Made by a program: the position numbers and the translations under genes. Under the pieces are notes generated by a model. It saw only the letters and a list, made by a program, of their open reading frames with translations, did not search any database and was not told the DNA's origin. Shown here one piece after another: positions 1-5,783 of a stretch of DNA of 8,526 nt (within the stretch, counting starts at the first letter, position 1; every line of letters begins with the position of its first letter). Origin of the DNA: JBDREA01 sp043820265 (lineage in GTDB: Archaea; Altiarchaeota; Altiarchaeia; IMC4; JBDREA01); the NCBI GenBank assembly GCA_043820265.1, contig JBDREA010000121.1, positions 1-8,526 on the forward strand, written 5' to 3'.

Positions 1-996
1 CTTGAAATCTTTGATCCAATATCCTTTCAATCCCAAAAAAAGATCATTACACAATTTAGGCCAGACCTCTGCCACCTACACAACCTCCACGGCGGGCCGT
101 CTCTGTCATCAATCTCGGCCAGCTCAAAGTCAAACGTCCCCTCACTTTTACACATTCACGATTACTGGCTTCTTTGCGCAGGTTGCCAACTATTTCAAAA
201 AGGGAAGGCATGCGAACTCCACTGCCAAACGTGCTCGTCCAATTGGTGGGGAATTCGCAGGTCTCTCATCAAAAAGACGATTCAGAAAGTTGAAAGAGTT
301 GTTGTTGCAAGCCAATACGTGAAAGACCGCTTCGTAGAATCCGGTCTTTTTCAAAATGAACTAATCGAAATACTGCCCTATTTTGTCGACTCCAAAAGAT
401 TCTCCCATGATCTGGCCACCCCAGATTCCTTTTATCCAAGATACAAATTGCCATCTGATAAGCTCATTATCCTTTCTATGAGCGCCTTAACCAAAGCCAA
501 GGGATTAGATGGTTTGGTTTCAGCCTTCTCGAGAGTAGGAGAAGAGAATGCAGTTCTTGTCTTGGCAGGTGACGGCCCGGAAAGGGATGCATTAAATTTG
601 CAGGCAAAAAAATCAGGCATCGAAAAACAAGTAATTTTTACAGGTCCAATACCACCTGAAGATATCTCCCACATTTATTGCGCAGCCGACATAGTATGTC
701 TCCCCTCAATATGGCCTGAACCCTTTGGCTTAGTGGCCCTTGAAGCAATGGCCTCAGAGAAGCCTCTGATAGCAAGCGACATAGGAGGGATACCCGAAGT
801 AGTCGGAGAAAGCCAAAGGTTAGTCCCAGCGGCAGACGAGGTCAGCCTGGCAGATGCCCTGTCAGAGTTTTTGACTTCTAAGAAGCTGAGAAAGAAAATC
901 GGTGTCAAGGCAAGAAAGCGGGCTAAAGAATCTTTTAGCCCAAAGAATCATCTACTGAAGCTCACTGAAATATATACGGGCCTAGCGTCCAATTGA
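1..996 (+). CDS. GT4-family glycosyltransferase, 5' end cut by window edge
   Basis: Likely transfers a sugar from a nucleotide-sugar donor to a lipid-linked or surface glycan on the cytoplasmic side of the membrane. The frame is open from base 1 to the TGA at 994-996, giving 331 residues; the true start lies outside. Residue numbers here count from base 1. The N-terminal Rossmann half carries HLHNLHGG (25-32) and HIHDYWLLC (51-59), followed by a cysteine cluster at C59, C62, C71, C75 and C78. The C-terminal half has LAGDGPERD and the GT4 signature EPFGLVALE (E240 to E248), then SDIGGIPEVV. The GTG at 319 is internal codon 107, not a start, because the conserved N-terminal motifs lie upstream in the same frame. 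Donor and linkage cannot be told. It converges on the radical SAM gene with a 15-base overlap. Family call firm, specificity unknown. Confidence 0.9.
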   Translation, partial: LEIFDPISFQSQKKIITQFRPDLCHLHNLHGGPSLSSISASSKSNVPSLLHIHDYWLLCAGCQLFQKGKACELHCQTCSSNWWGIRRSLIKKTIQKVERVVVASQYVKDRFVESGLFQNELIEILPYFVDSKRFSHDLATPDSFYPRYKLPSDKLIILSMSALTKAKGLDGLVSAFSRVGEENAVLVLAGDGPERDALNLQAKKSGIEKQVIFTGPIPPEDISHIYCAADIVCLPSIWPEPFGLVALEAMASEKPLIASDIGGIPEVVGESQRLVPAADEVSLADALSEFLTSKKLRKKIGVKARKRAKESFSPKNHLLKLTEIYTGLASN

Positions 997-2034
997 TCTT
1001 TTCAAGAGCCAATGAAAAAAAGGCCTTGGATTAACATACTCTAAGCCATACTGTACTTCACAGTCCACCCAGCAAGACTTAGAGCATTCATCATTTATCT
1101 TCAATAAAACATCTTTTCGTCTTTCTGATTTCCAGATAGATTCAATATCTATTGTCTTTATGTTTCCAAGTGAGAACTCATTTTGGTCTAGGGTTCCGTG
1201 GCAGGGAAAAACATCCCCGTATGGGTTGATGGATAAGCTTGCGCTCCCCCAATGGCAGGCGTGTGCTGAACCAAAGAAATAGCGGATATTTTCTTCCACC
1301 AAAAACTGCTGAAACAAAGACAATCGTTTTTCCACATCTCTCAGTTCTTCGATGTCTTTCGCCGCAAGATTTTTCAGTTTTAGGTTTTCAAGGTAAGGTA
1401 TGTTTTGGACGCACCTGATCGAGATGCCAACATCCAATTTTTTGCAGTACTCCAATACTTCACGGACTTTCTTGCGGTTTTTTTCCATGTAAGTGACAGA
1501 TACCGAAAGATCAAGCGGGAGACCTTCCTCTCTCAGGGAAACCAATTCCATAATATTCTTTTTTGCCTGTAAGCCCGCATCCCTGACACCTCTCAATTCA
1601 TCGTGGGTTTCGTCACACGCGTCAAGAGAGATACTCAAACCAAGGGGCCGTATCTTTACAATCGACCTAACTCTTTTAGGAATATCTAATTCGAGTCCGT
1701 TAGAGGGAAATCCTACCGAGATGTGTTTGGGAATGGAAGTGATTATAACCTCCAAATCCTTTCTAAGAAAAGGCTCTCCCCCAGCGAAGTTGATGTGTTT
1801 CACGTTTTTTAGAAGAGGGGAGGAAAAGAGCGTGCGGTACTCTTCCAAAGTAAGCTCTTCGGCCTGACTCACATCTTTTTTCCGCCAGATCCCGCACATC
1901 ATGCACCGGGCGTTGCATCGCCAAGTCAGCATGCAGTTGACCCACAAAGGTTTTTTTGGGTTTTTAGGAAAGACGTATCTTCCAATCAAGGGGAAACCTC
2001 TCTTAGAAATCTCAACTGCCCGGGCGGGTTTCAT
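982..2034 (-). CDS. Radical SAM protein with SPASM-like C-terminal domain
   Basis: A 350-residue radical SAM enzyme that should bind a 4Fe-4S cluster and cleave S-adenosylmethionine. The cluster motif CNARCMMC gives C40, C44 and C47, and the SAM-binding GGEP is at 85-88. The C-terminal part has the layout CHWGSASLSINPYGDVFPC (C260, C278), then LGNI, IW and C317, C321, C325. This matches SPASM/twitch auxiliary-cluster domains found in peptide- and substrate-modifying enzymes. The ATG at 2034 overlaps the flippase stop as ATGA and is preceded by a strong ribosome site, AAGGGGAGGTTGATGG. The gene is therefore almost certainly co-translated with the flippase. The substrate is not visible. Given the neighbours, modification of a lipid-linked glycan, its carrier or a surface peptide is an inference only. 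Annotators often label such proteins simply 'radical SAM/SPASM protein'. Confidence 0.92.
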   Translation of the reverse strand: MKPARAVEISKRGFPLIGRYVFPKNPKKPLWVNCMLTWRCNARCMMCGIWRKKDVSQAEELTLEEYRTLFSSPLLKNVKHINFAGGEPFLRKDLEVIITSIPKHISVGFPSNGLELDIPKRVRSIVKIRPLGLSISLDACDETHDELRGVRDAGLQAKKNIMELVSLREEGLPLDLSVSVTYMEKNRKKVREVLEYCKKLDVGISIRCVQNIPYLENLKLKNLAAKDIEELRDVEKRLSLFQQFLVEENIRYFFGSAHACHWGSASLSINPYGDVFPCHGTLDQNEFSLGNIKTIDIESIWKSERRKDVLLKINDECSKSCWVDCEVQYGLEYVNPRPFFHWLLKRSIGR

Positions 2035-3284
2035 CCATCAACCTCCCCTTTTATCACAAAAAGGTAGGATGCAAGGAGAAGATACTCTGTAATAACTGTT
2101 GTTAATGCGGCACCCATCATCCCGTAGATGGGGATGAGGGCCACATTCAAACTGATATTCAAGATTGCACAAACCCCGGTCGAGACGGCCACAAAACGTT
2201 CTCTTCCGATAGAGTAGAGGGTGAAACCCAAGGGTATCGTGAGAAATATCGCAGGAAGTAGCGTAGAAAGAATCCTTAAAGGGGCCACGGATGCCACAAA
2301 CCCTTTCCCAAAAGCTAAATAGATAAGTGGGGCTGAAAAGACATAAATTGCCAATCCTCCGATAATGCCGGAAATAAACAAGAGTGAGAGAAGCCTCCTT
2401 ATCATTGCACTCAACACTTTTCTACTCTCACTTTTAAACCTCCTTGAAAGATTCGGATACATAGCCTGAGTTATCGCAATCGGTATGAACGTGGCCGCTA
2501 ACACGATGTAGTATGCGGAGTTGTAGAATCCAACGAGTTCCGGATCCTTCAAAAGATAGAGGATCAATGTATCCGCCCTTAAGTAGAGTTCAGAAAAAAA
2601 CACGGCAAATCCGAAGGGGGTGGCAATCCAAAACAACCCTTTTAACTCACTGATTCTAATATTTTTTTCTAGTGGGCTAAGATTGGGCACCACGATCACT
2701 GCAGCAATTGTAGCAGCGATGAAGGCTGAAGTTGCGAAAGCAAGGGAAAAAATCTCAGTGCTTGCGCTGAAATACGCCCCTCCAATAATCAATAATACCA
2801 AAGACGTCTTCTCAGTCGCTCTCACATAAGCCTCCCACCTCATCGATTCGTAAAGCCTGAAGACCGCGCAAAATATCTGAATGGCAGCGGAAAATACCAG
2901 CCAAATAGATAGCAAGAACAGCGTCTTTTCAAGCTTAAAGTAAAATCCGAAGCCAAGAGCCCCCAAATAAGTAAATGCAACAGCGACAAATGCAAGCACC
3001 ATACGTAAGGCTATTGCATGAAACGTAATTCTTTGCTGCTGTTTTTTTTCTTTGCCTGCTTGTCGGATCAGCAGATGGCTTATGCCCCAGTCCGACAAAG
3101 TAAGCATCAAACCGACATACGACAAGGAGAAAAGCAGTTCACCCAAGACGGCTGGACCAGAAAATCTTGCGATTATCGCCACACTAGCGAAAAGGATTAA
3201 TTTCTGGTAAACATCAGAGAATGCGAGGTAGGTCGTGTTTTCTCTGATGCTTCCGCGATTATTTTTTTGTTGGTTCACATCCAA
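2031..3284 (-). CDS. Wzx/RfbX-type polysaccharide (lipid-linked glycan) flippase
   Basis: An integral membrane protein of 417 residues, close to the usual size for the oligosaccharide flippase family (MOP superfamily). Such proteins move lipid-linked glycans from the inner to the outer face of the membrane. The sequence is a succession of about twelve hydrophobic segments separated by short basic loops such as GKEKKQQQR and RRFKSESRK. Family-like stretches include RADTLILYLLKDPELVGFYN and, near the end, NISLNVALIPIYGMMGAAL followed by TTVITEYLL. The start is uncertain. The first candidate is TTG at 3284 and the next in-frame one is GTG at 3278; the ATG visible at 3280 is out of frame. Neither candidate has a clear Shine-Dalgarno site. 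It is the first gene of an operon with the radical SAM gene. In archaea, AglR-type relatives act in N-glycosylation, and the sequon-rich surface protein transcribed divergently next door fits that role. Confidence 0.9.
   Translation of the reverse strand: MDVNQQKNNRGSIRENTTYLAFSDVYQKLILFASVAIIARFSGPAVLGELLFSLSYVGLMLTLSDWGISHLLIRQAGKEKKQQQRITFHAIALRMVLAFVAVAFTYLGALGFGFYFKLEKTLFLLSIWLVFSAAIQIFCAVFRLYESMRWEAYVRATEKTSLVLLIIGGAYFSASTEIFSLAFATSAFIAATIAAVIVVPNLSPLEKNIRISELKGLFWIATPFGFAVFFSELYLRADTLILYLLKDPELVGFYNSAYYIVLAATFIPIAITQAMYPNLSRRFKSESRKVLSAMIRRLLSLLFISGIIGGLAIYVFSAPLIYLAFGKGFVASVAPLRILSTLLPAIFLTIPLGFTLYSIGRERFVAVSTGVCAILNISLNVALIPIYGMMGAALTTVITEYLLLASYLFVIKGEVDG
2035..2050 (-). promoter_or_regulatory. 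Shine-Dalgarno site of the radical SAM gene
   Basis: Read on the minus strand this is AAGGGGAGGTTGATGG directly before the ATG at 2034. GGAGGT matches the archaeal 16S 3' end (complement of AGGAGGTGAT), with a spacing of six bases. It lies inside the end of the flippase gene, which fits translational coupling. Confidence 0.7.
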
Positions 3285-3350
3285 TCCCGCACACTCTCTG
3301 ACAAAATTCTTCGAGCACCTTAATTTAATTTGTTTCCATACTTAACTGCA
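3285..3350. promoter_or_regulatory. Divergent promoter region with near-palindromic TATA-like box
   Basis: These 66 bases separate the flippase (minus) from the surface-protein gene (plus). TTAATTTAATTT at 3320-3332 reads as an AT-rich box on both strands. On the plus strand TAATTTAA (3321-3328) lies 30 to 23 bases before the ATG at 3351, the position expected for an archaeal TATA box driving a leaderless transcript. On the minus strand the same box would place a start near 3299, giving a leader of about 15 bases before the flippase TTG. Only the spacing is seen; transcription starts are inferred. Confidence 0.5.
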
Positions 3351-4250
3351 ATGGGTCTTGCCACTACCTGGATGAACATGGGTCTAATCATTTTGATAAT
3401 TTTGGCGTTTACAGCCCTTGCCATCAACTCCCATAGCCTGAATGTGGAGAAATCATCCGCTCTGAAGGAACACTTCAGGGTATTGGAAGCTCAATTGAGA
3501 AGCGAGATAACGGTGACGGATTATTCTCCCACCGCGGTTGAGGTGTGGGCTTATAACTCAGGTGCGACCAAGGAGAAGACGACTTGCATGGACGTTTACT
3601 TGAATGGAACGTATCTATCTAATTCGAATTATTCCGTCACTCTCCAAAACGACTCCTTTGATCCATTGCACTGGAATCCTGGCGAATCGGCGAAATTCGT
3701 TTTAGACGGCCCCGGGACCTTCAATACAAATGCGAATTTGGTTGTCACCTTTTGCAACGGAAACTCTATCACAACAAATCTGAGCCAAAGATGGGCTCAA
3801 TGCTACGACATGGATTTAGCCGAATCTGATGGTGTCGCAAGGGTGAATGATCCAGTAGTCGTAAACCTCACCAACCTTGACGTCGAAAACTGCAGTGAAG
3901 TCCGAATCATAAATAATTCCTGTAACCAATACGGCTTCGAAGTCCCATATAAAGTGGTCGGCACAGACGATTTGACGTGGTGTGAAGTCGTGTTTCTAGC
4001 CGATGCGTCTGCAAGCGGGACCACGACTTTTTCTGTGTACCACAACTACACAGGTGCTCCCGAGAGGAACTATCCATGGGACCTTCTCCTCTACCTCCCC
4101 TTTAACGAATCAGACGGCACGATAGCCTACGACAAGAGCGGATACGGCACAAACTTCACCTTTGAAGACGAGGGGGGCATGGGGTTCCTCCTGCCAGTAC
4201 GGCGATTGCCTCACACTCGACGGGATAGACGACTACCTCACCGTAGCTGA
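3351..4250 (+). CDS. Surface protein, N-terminal fragment: membrane anchor, ArlF-like and DUF2341-like domains (frameshifted)
   Basis: This is the first part of a secreted, membrane-anchored protein. I choose the ATG at 3351 (MGLATTW) because a TATA-like box lies at -30 to -23 and no ribosome site is present; an upstream TTG at 3330 would fall inside the promoter. Residues 8-27 form one hydrophobic anchor. Residues about 33-145 resemble ArlF/FlaF-type beta-sandwich proteins, with a helix leading into LRSEITVTDYSP, then VEVWAYNSG, DVYLNGTYLS and WNPGESAKFVL. Residues about 160-240 resemble the DUF2341 pattern, with SEVRIIN, FEVPYKV, CEVVFLADAS and TFSVYHNYTG. From DLLLYLPFNESDG (244 on) a LamG domain begins. 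The frame is lost at the six-G run 4172-4177, after residue E274. What follows here, an arginine-rich tail to the TAG/TGA-type stop ending at 4250, is an out-of-frame artefact. Ten N-glycosylation sequons and six cysteines fall in the genuine part. No archaellin-type basic residue precedes the anchor. Confidence 0.75.
   Translation: MGLATTWMNMGLIILIILAFTALAINSHSLNVEKSSALKEHFRVLEAQLRSEITVTDYSPTAVEVWAYNSGATKEKTTCMDVYLNGTYLSNSNYSVTLQNDSFDPLHWNPGESAKFVLDGPGTFNTNANLVVTFCNGNSITTNLSQRWAQCYDMDLAESDGVARVNDPVVVNLTNLDVENCSEVRIINNSCNQYGFEVPYKVVGTDDLTWCEVVFLADASASGTTTFSVYHNYTGAPERNYPWDLLLYLPFNESDGTIAYDKSGYGTNFTFEDEGGMGFLLPVRRLPHTRRDRRLPHRS
4172..4177 (+). other. Six-G run: frameshift point in the surface-protein gene
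   Basis: GAGGGGGGCATGG reads E-G-G-M in the upstream frame and then loses LamG similarity at once. Removing one G gives E-G-A-W-G-S-S-C followed by a perfect LamG continuation. The needed shift is +1 (one extra base present). The homopolymer makes a one-base indel, biological or technical, the simplest explanation. Confidence 0.75.
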
Positions 4251-4782
4251 TCCAGGCGGCCCCTACTCCATAGGAGTCGGGGAATCGGTTACAATCTCCG
4301 CCTGGGTGAAAAGAACAGATGAAATAGGCACCAATACTATCCTTAAGAGGGTCAGCAACATCAACCTAGGAAACTACATGCTGGATGCGCAAAACGCTTC
4401 CGGGGGAATCGGCCCCCGGTTCAGATACACCAACACCACACCTGCAAACCAGGTATGGACCGGTACGGAATCCGATGGCACAGATCCAAACGAATGGCAC
4501 CACTATGTTATAATCCACGCCTTTCATAATACAACCCCTGTTACGGCAGGCTACCTCGATGGAGCATCAACCGGAGGCTCCTGGACCACCGGGAAAGGGA
4601 TTGGAACCCCGGACGAGTCTGCGATAACAAACCTTTGCATTGGAGCAGACTGCGGAACAGTAGACCAATACTTCCTCAACGGATCGATCGACGATCTGAC
4701 TCTATGGAACAAATCGCTTTCGCAAGATGAGATAACAACGCTTGCAGCACCAAACAAGCTTTCGGTTAGCCTAGACAATTGA
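4177..4782 (+). CDS. Surface protein, C-terminal fragment: LamG/concanavalin A-like domain (continuation after frameshift)
   Basis: This fragment continues the preceding gene in the next frame. It carries the rest of a LamG (laminin-G/concanavalin A-like, jellyroll) domain: AWGSSCQYGDCLTLDGIDDY, VTISAWVKR, EWHHYVIIHAF, AGYLDGAS, FLNGSIDDLTLWNKSLSQDEI. These are the expected LamG strands in order, ending with the typical 'D-L-x-L-W-N-x-x-L-S-x-x-E-I' close. It has no credible start of its own; the frame is open back to a TTG at 4162 within the N-terminal fragment. Skipping one G in 4172-4177 joins the halves into one 476-residue protein with an intact domain. Five more sequons and four cysteines lie here. 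LamG domains commonly bind carbohydrate or protein, so a cell-surface role is likely. The product ends SVSLDN with no C-terminal anchor. Either a real mutation, a homopolymer sequencing error or a recoded site separates the halves. Confidence 0.75.
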   Translation, partial: AWGSSCQYGDCLTLDGIDDYLTVADPGGPYSIGVGESVTISAWVKRTDEIGTNTILKRVSNINLGNYMLDAQNASGGIGPRFRYTNTTPANQVWTGTESDGTDPNEWHHYVIIHAFHNTTPVTAGYLDGASTGGSWTTGKGIGTPDESAITNLCIGADCGTVDQYFLNGSIDDLTLWNKSLSQDEITTLAAPNKLSVSLDN

Positions 4783-4794
4783 TGACTGCCTTCT

Positions 4795-5265
4795 TCAATC
4801 CGCTTCCGCTAAAAACTCCTTTATGCACTTGATGATTTTTTCCTTTCCTTTCGTTTTCCTTTTTATTGGTTTGACTTTTTCAAGTAAGTTCTTTATATCC
4901 GACACATCGAGCACAGTAGGCACACCATAAATCTTAGCCACTTCTCGTGCAACCTCAAGCTGGTGGTCGTTGTTGTGTTCCTGAAACTTCTTAAGCCGGG
5001 GCACCAGAATCAAGGGTCTTTCAAAATTCAGAGCCTGGATTATCGTTCCAATGCCTGCGTGGCTGACAACGACTCTCGCACCCTTTATGAGCGACTCTGC
5101 ATCATCTCTGGGATAAAAGTCTGAAAATCGGCTGAAACGGGGCAAATAAGCAGTCGAACCCCGCTGGATGACGACTTTCTCTCTGGTTTTTTCAGCTATC
5201 TCGTCCATGGCTCTCACAAGCCTTTCGAACCCATGAGTGTGCATGCCGCAAGTTACATAGATCAA
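4795..5265 (-). CDS. Alg13/PssE-type glycosyltransferase catalytic subunit (GT28 C-terminal domain)
   Basis: The donor-binding half of a two-subunit glycosyltransferase, equivalent to Alg13, PssE or Cps14G and to the C-terminal domain of MurG-like GT28 enzymes. Counting from the chosen start, 156 residues contain SHAGIGTIIQAL (68-79), PLILVPR (84-90) and EHNNDHQLEVA (96-106), the usual nucleotide-sugar-binding motifs. I choose the TTG at 5265 over the ATG at 5283. It yields an N-terminus (M)IYVTCG...GFERLVRAMDEI that matches the normal family start, it overlaps the partner's stop as TTGA, and a G-rich ribosome site (GGGGGGTTGAT) sits just upstream, while the ATG has none. The C-terminal tail is lysine-rich. 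It should act with the Alg14-like protein encoded immediately upstream. Donor (GlcNAc, GlcA or other) and acceptor cannot be read from the sequence. Confidence 0.9.
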   Translation of the reverse strand: MIYVTCGMHTHGFERLVRAMDEIAEKTREKVVIQRGSTAYLPRFSRFSDFYPRDDAESLIKGARVVVSHAGIGTIIQALNFERPLILVPRLKKFQEHNNDHQLEVAREVAKIYGVPTVLDVSDIKNLLEKVKPIKRKTKGKEKIIKCIKEFLAEAD

Positions 5266-5702
5266 ATCAACCCCCCCACACATCTTGCTTTAGAGCCGAA
5301 TTCTTTTAGGAGGCTTTCCCACTGAACGAGAAAGAGGTCCGAGATTGGGTAAACGAGTCTGCCGGTTGTCGAAGGAGTATTCACCTGAGCCGAGCACTCA
5401 AGGTGGGCAATTTTTGCACCAAGCAACTTTCCAATCCAGCAAGCGCTTATGGCAATCTCAGCGCCTGTCGAAAAAACCACATCTGGATGTTCCCGTAAAA
5501 GCTTGAAAAAAATCCGTACAGCATTGACTAGGTGGGTCAATGGATTGACATCCGGGTTGGTCAATAGAAACGCGTTCTCAAGCTTCTCGCTAGTCGAACC
5601 CCTATAGCTGACAAAAAAAATTTTGTGACCCTCAAACGCCTCCACCAATTCGAGCATCTCTGTCAAATGGCCGCCGTGTGAACAAACCAAGCAAACCTTC
5701 AT
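5262..5702 (-). CDS. Alg14/PssD-type glycosyltransferase subunit
   Basis: The acceptor-side and recruiting subunit of the split GT28 enzyme, comparable to Alg14, PssD or Cps14F. Its 146 residues have CSHGGHLTEML (7-17) near the N-terminus, then HPDVVFSTGAEIAISA (72-87), GKLLGAKIAHLECSAQVNTP (91-110), STTGRLVYPISDLFLVQW (111-128) and the closing CVGGLI; all are typical of the family. A longer frame opens at 5741, but the ATG at 5702 gives the canonical MKVCLV start and lies about 26-29 bases from a TATA-like box, so I take it as a near-leaderless start. Eukaryotic Alg14 has an N-terminal membrane anchor; this protein, like several prokaryotic PssD relatives, has none obvious. It is the first gene of the pair, and its TGA overlaps the partner's TTG. 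Confidence 0.9.
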   Translation of the reverse strand: MKVCLVCSHGGHLTEMLELVEAFEGHKIFFVSYRGSTSEKLENAFLLTNPDVNPLTHLVNAVRIFFKLLREHPDVVFSTGAEIAISACWIGKLLGAKIAHLECSAQVNTPSTTGRLVYPISDLFLVQWESLLKEFGSKARCVGGLI

Positions 5703-5725
5703 TTTATGGTTGAGATGCACCTCCA

Positions 5726-5736
5726 ACATATATACG
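5726..5736 (-). promoter_or_regulatory. TATA-like promoter of the Alg14/Alg13 pair
   Basis: On the minus strand CGTATATATGT is centred near 5731. A start about 26 bases downstream would be near 5705, leaving a leader of only about three bases before the ATG at 5702. No Shine-Dalgarno site precedes that ATG, which agrees with leaderless initiation. Confidence 0.5.
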
Positions 5737-5739
5737 CTC

Positions 5740-5752
5740 AAAAATTAATAAC
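5740..5752 (+). promoter_or_regulatory. TATA-like promoter of the synthetase-acetyltransferase gene
   Basis: AAAAATTAATAA is centred near 5746, which predicts a plus-strand start near 5772. That is just at the ribosome site and about 11 bases before the GTG at 5784. It is close to, but distinct from, the box used for the opposite strand. Position-based inference only. Confidence 0.4.
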
Positions 5753-5770
5753 CTTCGACTATTCCATACT

Positions 5771-5777
5771 GGGGTGA
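5771..5777 (+). promoter_or_regulatory. Shine-Dalgarno site supporting a GTG start
   Basis: GGGGTGA lies six bases before the GTG at 5784 and matches the archaeal GAGGTGA core with one difference. It supports the GTG rather than a later codon, and the family-typical N-terminus (LKAIFSPKTVAVIGAS) begins only a few residues after it. Confidence 0.6.
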
Positions 5778-5783
5778 GATCAG

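Noticed and set aside
2..322. A 106-codon open frame at the left end, offset by one base from the glycosyltransferase frame
   Set aside because: Its product has no recognisable features and is basic and low in structure, while the neighbouring frame over the same bases encodes the conserved N-terminal glycosyltransferase motifs (HLHNLHGG, HDYWLLC).
319..996. A short glycosyltransferase starting at the GTG at 319
   Set aside because: The same frame is open back to base 1 and carries the family's N-terminal domain, so the GTG is an internal valine codon.
3018..3200. A small plus-strand frame with a hydrophobic start, resembling a signal peptide
   Set aside because: It lies wholly antisense to a membrane-segment region of the flippase; the FFFF run is the complement of the basic KEKKQQQ loop, and no promoter or ribosome site supports it.
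3330..3350. Upstream TTG start at 3330 for the surface protein
   Set aside because: It lies next to the TATA-like box and would place the start upstream of the predicted transcription start; the ATG at 3351 has the correct spacing and gives a normal anchor.
3351..3435. Class III (archaellin/pilin-type) signal peptide at the N-terminus of the surface protein
   Set aside because: No basic residue or typical cleavage glycine precedes the hydrophobic stretch; it looks like an uncleaved ArlF-type anchor instead.
4162..4782. A separate gene starting at TTG 4162
   Set aside because: It would begin in the middle of a LamG domain with no ribosome site or promoter; it is the shifted continuation of the upstream fragment.
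4836..4866. T-rich stretch downstream of the surface-protein gene that could be an archaeal terminator
   Set aside because: The same bases encode the lysine-rich tail (KPIKRKTKGKEKIIK) of the Alg13-like protein on the other strand, which fully explains the composition. A terminator role is possible but not supported independently.
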